A stretch of DNA of 64,000 bases, from contig NZ_JADWDC010000016.1 of the NCBI RefSeq assembly GCF_020640915.1, forward strand, positions 16,282 through 80,281, in the 5' to 3' direction. Below, in pieces: positions 55,234 through 63,665 of this stretch (position 1 is its first letter; the number at the start of each line of letters is the position of its first letter). The notes under the pieces were generated by a model. That model had not been told where the DNA came from. It saw only the letters and a list, made by a program, of their open reading frames with translations, and did not search any database. The position numbers and the translations under genes were made by a program. The DNA comes from Waterburya agarophytonicola KI4. Its GTDB lineage: Bacteria; Cyanobacteriota; Cyanobacteriia; Cyanobacteriales; Xenococcaceae.

Positions 55234-55713
55234 CCATAATTGTTAATTATTCATTGTCCATTATCAATCTATGCCTTACCCATAACTCCCGAAACTCTTG
55301 TTTAGAATAGCTTATAGCCTCCGATATTGGGCTTGATTTTTGCTGTTTCCCTTTTGTTTTGGTTGTTAGCGAACGCTTTTCCGTTAGTCTAAACTACAGT
55401 TAATTATTAATTAACTCTTAACCATTAATTTAACTACTATTTACCTGTGTCTGAGACGATGAGAAGTGGATTTTACGTAGTTGTAGAAACTAATACTTGA
55501 TCGAGTGAATGTAAAGAATTTATGTCGATATCATTTTAGTCGATACTTTTTATAAACGTCAAGAAAAATATCTAATTAACTTGATAAAAAGTGCAAAAAA
55601 TATTCCTTTCGATGAAAATTACTAAATCTAGTATTGGTTGAAAGCAAAACTACAGTAAATATCCAGTTGTAGAAAAAATCTAAAAAATATTAAGTTTCTT
55701 ATCACAAATTTAC
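55234..55713. other. 480-bp spacer before the secreted beta-propeller gene
   Basis: It starts with degenerate copies of the ATTGTCCATTATC-type heptamer repeat (about 55238-55268). TTAACC-like repeats at 55417-55447 resemble a Pho box. No gene is recognisable in the rest. Confidence 0.55.
55417..55447 (+). promoter_or_regulatory. weak candidate Pho box before the beta-propeller gene
   Basis: CTTAACCA, TTTAACTA and TTTACCTG start at 55417, 55429 and 55440, with spacings of 12 and 11 bp. The units fit the Pho-box consensus reasonably, but the spacing is not exact and the gene starts ~267 bp downstream. Confidence 0.35.
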
Positions 55714-57696
55714 ATGGATAATTCTATTGAGTTAACACAAATTGGTCGCTATGATTCGGGGATTTTCGATGAAGGGGCGGCTGAAATTACGGCTTACGAT
55801 TCAGGCAGCCAACAGTTATTTGTGATTAACGGTGCGACTAGCACTATTGATATTTTAGACCTTAGCGACCCAACCAATCCTACTTTCGTAAATGCGATCG
55901 ATATTTCCGAATTGGGAGATGGCATTAATAGTATTGCTATTAAGGATGGTATCGTCGCCGCAGCCATTGAAGGAGAAGCTGCCGAGGACTTAGGAAGTAT
56001 TGTTTTCTTTGATATTGAAGGCAATGTTTTAAACCAAGTAACCGTAGGTGCATTACCCGACATGGTTACGTTTACTCCCGACGGAACTAAAGTATTGGTA
56101 GCCAATGAAGGCGAACCTGATGGGGACGAACCTACTATCAATCCTGAAGGTTCGGTAAGTATTATCGATATTTCTGGAGGTATTGAAAATGCAACGATAA
56201 CTACTGCCGACTTTACTGCTTATAACGGCAAAGAAGAAGAATTACGCGGTCAAGGGGTGAGAGTTTTCCCTGGCATAGACTTTGCTAATGATGTCGAACC
56301 AGAATTTATTACTGTAAGTCCCGATGGCACCCAAGCATTTGTTGCTCTCCAAGAAAATAATGCGATCGCCGTAATCGATCTGGAGACTGGGGAAGTTAGC
56401 GATATTCAAGGTTTAGGTTTAAAAGACTATAGCCTGGAAGGGAATGGTTTAGATGCCAATGATGAAGATGAAGAAATAAACATTCAAAACGAACCCGTCT
56501 TTGGACTCTATCAACCAGATGCGATCGCAGCTTATGAGGTAGATGGCGAGACTTACTACGTTACAGCTAATGAAGGAGATGCTAGAGATGAAGACGAACG
56601 CATTGAAGATCTAGAATTAGATCCCGATGCTTTTCCTAATGCAGAAGAGTTACAGTCAGAAGAAAACCTAGGACGTTTGGAAGTTTCTACCATTGATGGG
56701 GATACTGATGGAGATGGTGATTTTGACCAATTGGTATCCTATGGCGGACGTTCTTTTAGTATCCGCGATGCCCACGGTAACTTAGTCTTCGATAGTGGCG
56801 ATGACTTTGCCCACATTACTGCCGAACAAGTACCCGAACTATTTAACTCCAACGGTACGTTAGACTCTTTCGATAGTCGCAGCGATGCTAAAGGTGCAGA
56901 ACCTGAAGGGGTAGTTGTGGGAGAAGTAGACGGTACGCCCTATGCTTTTGTTGGTTTAGAAAGAACTGGCGGCATCATGGTATACGACATTGGCGATCCT
57001 GCCAATTCCGAATTCGTTCAATACATCAACCCCATCGACGAAGAAACGGGCGATGCTTTGGATCTTGCCCCTGAAGGCTTACAGTTTATTCCTGCCGATG
57101 ATAGTCCCAACAGCGAACCTTTATTAACTGTCTCTAACGAAGTTAGCGGTACGGTTAGCATCTATCAAATCGATCTTTCTACTGATGGCGGTGAAAATCC
57201 CAGTCCTACTTTTGAACCCATTTTTGGTACTACTGAAAGCGAAACTATCGAAATCACTGGCAGCAATGGCTTAGTATTTGCTGGTGGTGGCGACGATTTA
57301 ATCGATTTATCTACGGTCGAAGGTGGCAACCGTATCTATGGGGGAAGTGGTAGCGATACTATCATCCTCGGAGAAAATGACCGAATCTTTGCTGATGACG
57401 GAGACGATCGCATCTTTGCATTAAGTGGTGGCGGTAACAGCATCAACGGTAACTTAGGTGCGGATCAATTCTGGATTGCCAACGCTGAAATTCCCGACTC
57501 TCCCAATCGCATCAAGGACTTTACTAGCGGTGAAGATGTTATCGGTATTGCTGGTTTGGGTATCGGCTTCGACGATCTTGATATAACTCAAACCGACATG
57601 GGGGCGTTAATTTCTACCGACGGTAACGATTTGGCAATTGTTACTAATACTCCCGATGGTTTCTTATCCCACCCCGAACATTTTGTCTTTGCGTAG
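55714..57696 (+). CDS. secreted beta-propeller (choice-of-anchor I-like) protein with RTX tail
   Basis: A 660-residue acidic protein with no N-terminal signal. Residues 1-495 are repeated propeller blades of the choice-of-anchor I type, often linked with phosphatases (FDEGAAEITAYDSGSQQLFV; DMVTFTPDGTKVLVANEGEP; EFITVSPDGTQAFVALQENN; YYVTANEGDARDEDE; EPEGVVVGEVDGTPYAFVGL). Residues ~515-660 are an RTX-like end (GGNRIYGGSGSDTIILGENDR; NSINGNLGADQFWIAN; last residues HFVFA) nearly the same as the tail of the protein at 40982-45466. Probably a type I-secreted, calcium-binding extracellular protein; catalytic activity is unproven. Confidence 0.82.
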   Translation: MDNSIELTQIGRYDSGIFDEGAAEITAYDSGSQQLFVINGATSTIDILDLSDPTNPTFVNAIDISELGDGINSIAIKDGIVAAAIEGEAAEDLGSIVFFDIEGNVLNQVTVGALPDMVTFTPDGTKVLVANEGEPDGDEPTINPEGSVSIIDISGGIENATITTADFTAYNGKEEELRGQGVRVFPGIDFANDVEPEFITVSPDGTQAFVALQENNAIAVIDLETGEVSDIQGLGLKDYSLEGNGLDANDEDEEINIQNEPVFGLYQPDAIAAYEVDGETYYVTANEGDARDEDERIEDLELDPDAFPNAEELQSEENLGRLEVSTIDGDTDGDGDFDQLVSYGGRSFSIRDAHGNLVFDSGDDFAHITAEQVPELFNSNGTLDSFDSRSDAKGAEPEGVVVGEVDGTPYAFVGLERTGGIMVYDIGDPANSEFVQYINPIDEETGDALDLAPEGLQFIPADDSPNSEPLLTVSNEVSGTVSIYQIDLSTDGGENPSPTFEPIFGTTESETIEITGSNGLVFAGGGDDLIDLSTVEGGNRIYGGSGSDTIILGENDRIFADDGDDRIFALSGGGNSINGNLGADQFWIANAEIPDSPNRIKDFTSGEDVIGIAGLGIGFDDLDITQTDMGALISTDGNDLAIVTNTPDGFLSHPEHFVFA

Positions 57697-57737
57697 TTAT
57701 TCAATCGACAATTGACAATTGACAATTTGTTTATATA

Positions 57738-59186
57738 TTGAGTACTCCCCCTGCTAAAGCAACGCTTCGCTGGGGGATTCTAAGCGGATGTCTTCGTTCG
57801 GGCTGAAGCCTCTTCCTCCGACGTTTCCATTAACTGACCAAAGGCGATACCTTTGGGGATGACTCAAAACACCCCTAGACAGTCGGCTAAGTTCTAAACC
57901 CAACGTTCTGCTTACTTTACGGATAATGTTAGCTGCTCCATTGCAGTCTGCGTTCAAATACCATTGTCCATATCCAACTCGATACAAACCTCGCTTAGTT
58001 CTTCTGCCTGATGGTTTCCAATCCTTGGGTTTCTCACCATAAGTAGGAAGATAGTCACCATCTAAGAAACTAGCTTTGCTGGTATATGATTCTTCAGTCT
58101 CAAAAAACTGAATACCATATTGCTCACACATTTGAGCAATTCTGTCTTTAAGTCGTGCTGTGGGGATGGGTACGAACTCAGAATTATTTTTCTTACCGAT
58201 GTTAATACTGTCTTTGTTGCGTTTATTCCAACCAAAAACAATAGTACCGATATTATTTTCGAGGCAATGAGATATTACTATCCTTGCTGCTTTGTTGATA
58301 CCATCGCGTACTTGTCGATTACGTTTTTCAGTTATTGCAGCAAGCTTATTACTCCAGAATCCTTGTGATTTATTTTCTTTAATAGTTGATACTTGTTTGT
58401 TATACCAACGATTCATTGACTTGATATGTTTCCCATCAACAATAAAACTGGTTTCAACATTAGAAACACAAGTCAGCCAATTATTTAAGCCAGAGTCAAT
58501 TCCCAGTACATTATTTGAATCAAGTTTTACTTTTTCTACTTCTTTTGTATAGACAAATTCAAAATAGAAACAGTTATTTCTCGGCAAAATTCTTAGCTCT
58601 TTAATACTTGCAAAATTAAGATTACTAGGCATTGGTATATAAAAACTGTCTAAACCAAACCAACGTTTACAAGTCTTACCCAGTGGGACTCTTATCTGAT
58701 TATTTTTTAACTTAAGTGCTTGTTTAGGATAACTAACTGTAGCTAGACCACCTTTTTTTCTGTAGTTTGGTATCCTTGGTCTATCAGCTATTTCTCCTTT
58801 CTTATAAGCTTTAACTAAACCTTTATAAGAATTAAAAGATTCTGCTACAGTTCTTAATATTTGCTGTGCTGCTTGAGAGTGCAACACCTTGTAGTGATAG
58901 TTAGTTTTGTATTCCTTCTCTAAATCGTATTTGCCAATAATTTTCTTGGCTTTAAAGTATAGTTGTCGAGCTAAGTATATTCCCATGTTGGTGAGTTTAT
59001 GAGACTCCTCACATAAAAATATTAGTATATTAATTAAGTCGTTATTTTGACCTACTAATATTTGTTGGCAACTGTACATACTGACCTCAAAAACTCAAAA
59101 GAATTATATCATGTTTCGGGATGGTTAAAACCATCTCTAAATCTTTGATTTAGCTCGCTTATATCCCCCGCTTGAAAGACGGGGGC
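57738..59186 (-). mobile_element. IS200/IS605-type element with TnpB only
   Basis: The borders are approximate. One end (right on the map, upstream of tnpB) has the hairpin CCCCCG/CGGGGG at 59165-59185. The other has CCCCC/GGGGG at 57747-57776, overlapping the tnpB 3' end. There is no Y1 transposase (TnpA), so movement would need help in trans. The 3' end with its hairpin is where an omega RNA would end. Confidence 0.65.
57754..59079 (-). CDS. tnpB: TnpB RNA-guided nuclease, zinc-ribbon-less with relocated RuvC-II glutamate
   Basis: A 441-residue TnpB. RuvC-I is VLGIDSGLNNWLT (Asp). At the usual RuvC-II place the sequence is TIVFGWNKRNK, with Gly where Glu is expected; instead the Glu of ETEESYTSKASFLDGD is the likely relocated one, a variant known in some TnpB/Fanzor clades. 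The C4 zinc ribbon (CxxC pairs) is absent; a SGRRTKRGLYR segment stands there. RuvC-III is NADCNGAANIIRK (Asp). Full length, with no frameshift, so possibly active. The C-terminus runs into the element's end hairpin. Confidence 0.88.
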   Translation of the reverse strand: MYSCQQILVGQNNDLINILIFLCEESHKLTNMGIYLARQLYFKAKKIIGKYDLEKEYKTNYHYKVLHSQAAQQILRTVAESFNSYKGLVKAYKKGEIADRPRIPNYRKKGGLATVSYPKQALKLKNNQIRVPLGKTCKRWFGLDSFYIPMPSNLNFASIKELRILPRNNCFYFEFVYTKEVEKVKLDSNNVLGIDSGLNNWLTCVSNVETSFIVDGKHIKSMNRWYNKQVSTIKENKSQGFWSNKLAAITEKRNRQVRDGINKAARIVISHCLENNIGTIVFGWNKRNKDSINIGKKNNSEFVPIPTARLKDRIAQMCEQYGIQFFETEESYTSKASFLDGDYLPTYGEKPKDWKPSGRRTKRGLYRVGYGQWYLNADCNGAANIIRKVSRTLGLELSRLSRGVLSHPQRYRLWSVNGNVGGRGFSPNEDIRLESPSEALL

Positions 59187-59199
59187 TTTACGCTCCACA

Positions 59200-59324
59200 A
59201 AGGTAATTTTATAACATCCAGCATCAGCACTGATTTTTAAAGCCTGTTGCATCATTTGTTTGCCATAACCTCGACCTCTATAGCTAGATAGAAGTTTGGT
59301 CTCTATTTCGTTGTTCATTGTCAA
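59200..59324 (-). pseudogene. GNAT acetyltransferase fragment cut by the IS element
   Basis: Only the acetyl-CoA loop and following helix of a GNAT survive: LLSSYRGRGYGKQMMQQALKI then SADAGCYKITF, after which the frame runs into the left end of the IS. The N-terminal ~60 residues are missing; the fragment starts in a TTGACAATGAACAAC-type repeat right at the stop of the PhnZ-like gene. The C-terminal strand is not found on the other side of the IS. It was probably a partner of the PhnZ-like gene before decay. Confidence 0.7.
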
Positions 59325-59881
59325 TTTGTGAATGACTTTTCAATCGCTGGCATGAAATATTCTACATCAGGCGTTTTCAAACCTTTTACCTTTGCCAGAT
59401 CGTCCCAAATTCGCAATCTAACCGCATCTTCAGCATAAGGCTGGCTAATAAACTCTCTTGCCTCATCTTGAGTAAAAATACCACCCTGCAATTCTAAGCT
59501 AGTTTTAGAAGCCCAAGACAAACTACTCCAATAATCTTTATCTACCGCACAAAGATATCTTTTAGCATCAACGTGCATTCGGATAGGTTCAGTTACAGCA
59601 TCGCTAAAAATAGTTTTTAGATAGCCCAAAGCTCTATATTCATGGCGATCGTCAATACCTCTTGCTGCTGGATCTTCCCCCAAATTATGAACCAGATGAC
59701 CAAAATCGTGTAATAGAGACGCGGTAATTAATTCGAGGGTAGCATTACTAGTTTCGGCTAAGGTAGCACATTGCAAAGCGTGTTCTAATTGGCTAACCGC
59801 TTCTGTGCCATATTGTGCTTTCCCTTGAGTTGATAGTATTTTGAAAATCGATCTAATACGACTATTTTTTAAAGCATTCAT
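59321..59881 (-). CDS. PhnZ-like HD-domain phosphonate oxygenase
   Basis: A 186-residue HD-domain protein of the phosphonate-operon type (PhnZ/TIGR03276-like). Metal and active-site residues seen: YGTEAVSQLEHALQCA, LLHDFGHL (HD), DRHEYRALGYL, IRMHVDAKRYLCAVD and RLRIWDDLAKV. PhnZ is a mixed-valence di-iron oxygenase that splits 2-amino-1-hydroxyethylphosphonate to glycine and phosphate. Its usual partner PhnY (2-oxoglutarate dioxygenase) is not in the window, so either it lies elsewhere or the substrate differs. Together with C-P lyase this gives two phosphonate routes. Confidence 0.85.
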   Translation of the reverse strand: MNALKNSRIRSIFKILSTQGKAQYGTEAVSQLEHALQCATLAETSNATLELITASLLHDFGHLVHNLGEDPAARGIDDRHEYRALGYLKTIFSDAVTEPIRMHVDAKRYLCAVDKDYWSSLSWASKTSLELQGGIFTQDEAREFISQPYAEDAVRLRIWDDLAKVKGLKTPDVEYFMPAIEKSFTN

Positions 59882-60164
59882 TTTTAAGAATTAATTTATT
59901 TCATAGATTGTAAAACAAATTCAAACTAATAAAATATTTATAAGATTAATTTTAAGTTATTAAAAAGTTAACTATCAACCCACAAAATAGATAATAAAAT
60001 CTTAAATTAAATATAATTTAAAATTTATTTTTGCTTGATAACTTTGCCAAGATAAGTAGCAACGAAAAGCAAGTTTAAAGCAATCGACGAATGAAACTTA
60101 CAGCAAGTATTTTAAAATACAAAAATCAAGTTAGTAGCTGTCTCTTCGGAATCACAGTTATATT

Positions 60165-61373
60165 ATGAGTCAAAATGTAAAACTTGAAGATTTAATTCCT
60201 GTACCTACGGGAATATTACGAATAAATAATCTTTTTCTTGATCGTCAAATAAATAGGAAATCTATTGAATTATCTTTAATTATTCCTACATATAACGAAA
60301 GTAAAAATATCGAACAATTGATTCAAATTATAATTAATACTTTAGATAGGATAGTAGTAAATCAATATGAATTAATTGTCGTTGACGACAATAGCCCCGA
60401 CTTCACCTGGAAATTTGCTGCTGAATTAAGTCATAAATATTCTCAAGTAAAAGTCATACGTCGAGAATCTGAGAAAGGATTAGCAACGGCAACTATTAGA
60501 GGTTGGCAGGCTGCCAAAGGGCAAGTTTTAGGCGTAATTGATGGAGATCTACAACATCCCCCACACATTTTAACTAGGCTTTGGCAAGAAATTGAAAAAG
60601 GTGCAGACATTGCGATCGCCAGTCGCAATCTGGAAGGAGGCGGAGTCAGCGAATGGAGTATTGCCCGTCGCTTTCTTTCACGGGGGGCGCAAATGCTGGG
60701 GTTATTGGTTTTACCCGAAGTAATGGGGCGCATTAGCGATCCGATGAGTGGCTATTTTATGGTGCGTCGGGATGCTTTATTAGGTAAAACTTTCAATCCT
60801 TTGGGTTATAAAATTCTCGTTGAGGTGATGGCTAGAGGCAATATTCGTTGGATCGGTGAGGTTGGCTACATTTTTCAGGAAAGGAAGACAGGAGAAAGCA
60901 AGGTTACACATCAGCAATATCTTGAATATCTTTTGCATTTAATACGTCTTAGACTACATTTGTGGCAGATCGATCGCTTCATTCGTTTTGGCGTTTCAGG
61001 TTTTAGTGGCGTATTTATTAATCTGGCAGTTTTATACTTTTTACGAGAGTTTGCCGATCTCGGACTAACACGCAGCGCAATTATCGCAGCAGAAATAGCG
61101 ATCGCCAATAATTTTTTCTGGAACGATCGCTGGACTTTCAAAGATATATCTAGCAATCAAAAAGGTATTCACAACAGACTAATCAGATTTTTAAAATTTA
61201 ATTTGATTTGCCTTTCTGGATTAATATTGAATATTTTATTGTTAAATATTCTCTATAATTTATTGGGTATCAATGAATATATAGCAAATATCATCGCGAT
61301 CGCCATAATTACTTTTTGGAATTATTGGTTTAACCTGAAACTTAGTTGGCGCACGACCGACACAAAAAAATGA
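60165..61373 (+). CDS. family 2 glycosyltransferase with GtrA-like membrane domain
   Basis: A 402-residue protein. Residues ~35-260 form a dolichol-phosphate-mannose-synthase-like GT2 domain (LSLIIPTYNESKNIEQLI; IVVDDNSPDFT; VIDGDLQHPP with the DxD-like metal site; ISDPMSGYFMVRRD). Residues ~265-395 contain four hydrophobic helices of the GtrA type (FIRFGVSGFSGVFINLAVLY; IAIANNFFWNDRWTF). It probably makes a polyprenyl-phosphate sugar and helps move it across the membrane. Its stop overlaps the start of the CHAD gene (ATGA). Confidence 0.9.
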   Translation: MSQNVKLEDLIPVPTGILRINNLFLDRQINRKSIELSLIIPTYNESKNIEQLIQIIINTLDRIVVNQYELIVVDDNSPDFTWKFAAELSHKYSQVKVIRRESEKGLATATIRGWQAAKGQVLGVIDGDLQHPPHILTRLWQEIEKGADIAIASRNLEGGGVSEWSIARRFLSRGAQMLGLLVLPEVMGRISDPMSGYFMVRRDALLGKTFNPLGYKILVEVMARGNIRWIGEVGYIFQERKTGESKVTHQQYLEYLLHLIRLRLHLWQIDRFIRFGVSGFSGVFINLAVLYFLREFADLGLTRSAIIAAEIAIANNFFWNDRWTFKDISSNQKGIHNRLIRFLKFNLICLSGLILNILLLNILYNLLGINEYIANIIAIAIITFWNYWFNLKLSWRTTDTKK

Positions 61374-62389
61374 CACAAAAAAAGATCGACGAAGATAATA
61401 CTACTACGTTTAAAGCCTGGGCAAATATGGCGATTTCCAAACACGCCAATAAAATTTTTAAACATGAAGCCAAGGTTATTAAAGATAAAGATCCAGAAAA
61501 ACTACATCAAATGCGAGTCGGCGTGCGACGTTTACGCAGTGCGATAAACGTTTTTGCGATCGCTTTGGATTTGCCGCCAATGGTGACGGATAAAAATCTA
61601 GGTAAAATCGGACGGACTCTGGGAAAACTGCGAGATTTAGATGTTTTAATGGCTGAGTTGAGCAATAATTATCAACCCCAGTTACCCAAAAAAGAACGGC
61701 AAAGTTTAGACGAAGTGCTAGTTTCTTTGCACAAGCAACGCAAACATAAATTGCAGCAAGTACGTCAAACCCTTAAAGGACAATTTTATCTCGACTTCAA
61801 GCAGGAATTAAGCGACTGGTTGAGTAAACCTAAATATCAACCCATAGGAGATTTCGATCTCAAATTCGTCTTACCAGATTTATTATTACCTCAAGTTAGT
61901 CTACTGCTACTGCACCCTGGTTGGTTAGTGGGAGTAAAACCAGAAACCCTAAAAACAGGGGATGAAATTCAAACTACTCCAATATCCGATACCAAAGCAG
62001 TAGAAAAATTATTAGATCGGCAAGAAACAACGCTGCATGACTTAAGAAAAGTAGCTAAAAAGGCTCGCTACAACTTAGAACTGTTTACTCAATTCTACGA
62101 TCTCAGATACCAAGATTACCTAAAAAAAATAGAACAAGTACAAGAAGTACTGGGAGAAATTCAAGATGCTTATGTACTCAGGGCGGTATTAGAAAAAATC
62201 TTAAAAGCACCAATTAAACGTAAAATGCCAGAATTGTCAGCATCACTTGCCAATAACCGCTACCAAAAATGGCAACAGTGGTCTATTTTACAACAGGAAT
62301 TTTTAGCTGACGAAACTCGTCGGGAGTTGAGAGAAATAATTTGTCAGGTAAACAATCAGGAAATTCAACGATTGATAACTGAAAAGTAA
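61370..62389 (+). CDS. CHAD domain protein (polyphosphate-binding)
   Basis: A 339-residue helical protein with the CHAD signature: LHQMRVGVRRLRSAINVFA (conserved His and Arg face), GKLRDLDVLM, and a second copy of the pattern, TTLHDLRKVAKKARYNLELF and GEIQDAYVLRAVL. CHAD domains bind inorganic polyphosphate through these basic residues. No CYTH domain is attached. The ATG at 61370 overlaps the stop of the glycosyltransferase gene (ATGA), so the two are translationally coupled. Confidence 0.88.
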   Translation: MTQKKIDEDNTTTFKAWANMAISKHANKIFKHEAKVIKDKDPEKLHQMRVGVRRLRSAINVFAIALDLPPMVTDKNLGKIGRTLGKLRDLDVLMAELSNNYQPQLPKKERQSLDEVLVSLHKQRKHKLQQVRQTLKGQFYLDFKQELSDWLSKPKYQPIGDFDLKFVLPDLLLPQVSLLLLHPGWLVGVKPETLKTGDEIQTTPISDTKAVEKLLDRQETTLHDLRKVAKKARYNLELFTQFYDLRYQDYLKKIEQVQEVLGEIQDAYVLRAVLEKILKAPIKRKMPELSASLANNRYQKWQQWSILQQEFLADETRRELREIICQVNNQEIQRLITEK

Positions 62390-62393
62390 TTAT

Positions 62394-63665
62394 TCATTGT
62401 TCATTGTTTAAATAACCCATAGTAGGATTTAGATTCATCAAAGGTCGATCGATCGCTTCTTGCCAGATATTGACCAAATTACGAATACTGTTTTCCCAGC
62501 TATATTCTTTAACAGAAAGTTTCGCTTGTTGTCCCATTCGCTGTCTTAAATCTGCGTTTTCAACTAATATTTTGAGTTTATTAATAAAGTCAGAGCGATC
62601 GCCTGGGGTATAGAGATAACTATTGCGACCATTTTGAATATTTTCGACTACTCCGCCCGAATTTGGGGCAAGCACGGGAATTCCCGCAGCAAAAGCCTCT
62701 AAAATAGTCAACCCTCTGGTTTCTTTTTCCGAGGTAGTGACGTGTAGATCGCAATTTGTTAATAATGCAGGAACATTTCCTGGAGATACTCTACCCATAA
62801 AATGAACATGAGGAGCCAATTTATTTAATTTTACAGCTATTTGCGATCGCATCGGACCATCTCCCGCCACAATAATTGCTACTTTAGTCAAATCTATTTG
62901 TTGAGATAAGCTTGTCATAGCACTAAGCGTAAAATCCCAGCCTTTGTCAGGGTACAAACGTCCGAGAAAAACAATTTTAACTAGTTTATCTATCTGAGAT
63001 ATTCCATAGTTAGATTGCCAAAAATTTGGTTTTATTAGACACTTTTGGAAATTCGCAGCATCGAAACTAATTAAATTACTATAGCGAGTATTATTAATTC
63101 CTAATTCTTTAATTTTAGCGTGAGTAATTTTACTAGAAACTAAAGTTAGATCGTAAGAATTATATACCCAGACAATTAGTTTTCTAAGCAAATATTTGAT
63201 TGCAGCAAATATAGGCGAAGGGAGAGGAAAATAATCTCCGAGATAATCTAAGAAGTTGGTACGAAAGAAGCAAACACAGGGAATGCCTACCTGTTTAGCA
63301 TAATTAACTCCCGCTAGCCGACAAAAACCGACATAAAGTCTTTCGGGTTCGTCTACATGAATAATATCAGGTTGAAATTCCTTTAATTCTTTAATAACTG
63401 TTTGATAAGAACAGCGATTTACATTTGGCTCATAATCTAATCCGACAAAAGAATCGCTGGCTAAGTTGATAATCTTTACTCCAGGCAAAATTTTGCCTGT
63501 AAAGTCTCGCCAGTTCGGATAACTTTTTTCTAACCTGCTGTAATCGGGACAAAATAACCTAACCTCATGTCCCCACTGGCTTAATACTCTCAACCTTTGT
63601 AGTCCACTAACGGTAACGCCATCAATAATTGGTAGAAAACAAGATGCAATAATGGCTATCTTCAT
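62394..63665 (-). CDS. GT4-family glycosyltransferase
   Basis: A 423-residue GT-B glycosyltransferase: N-terminal MKIAIIASCFLPIIDGVTVSG, FQPDIIHVDEPERL, then the donor half with IVFLGRLYPDKGWD, IVAGDGPMRSQI and the EX7E motif in KETRGLTILEAFAAGIPVLA. It resembles SqdX/MshA-type lipid or sugar glycosyltransferases; acceptor unknown. The ATG at 63665 is chosen because the first Rossmann strand starts there; an upstream in-frame ATG (63713) would add a hydrophobic stretch. It converges on the CHAD gene with 4 bp between stop codons. Confidence 0.88.
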   Translation of the reverse strand: MKIAIIASCFLPIIDGVTVSGLQRLRVLSQWGHEVRLFCPDYSRLEKSYPNWRDFTGKILPGVKIINLASDSFVGLDYEPNVNRCSYQTVIKELKEFQPDIIHVDEPERLYVGFCRLAGVNYAKQVGIPCVCFFRTNFLDYLGDYFPLPSPIFAAIKYLLRKLIVWVYNSYDLTLVSSKITHAKIKELGINNTRYSNLISFDAANFQKCLIKPNFWQSNYGISQIDKLVKIVFLGRLYPDKGWDFTLSAMTSLSQQIDLTKVAIIVAGDGPMRSQIAVKLNKLAPHVHFMGRVSPGNVPALLTNCDLHVTTSEKETRGLTILEAFAAGIPVLAPNSGGVVENIQNGRNSYLYTPGDRSDFINKLKILVENADLRQRMGQQAKLSVKEYSWENSIRNLVNIWQEAIDRPLMNLNPTMGYLNNEQ

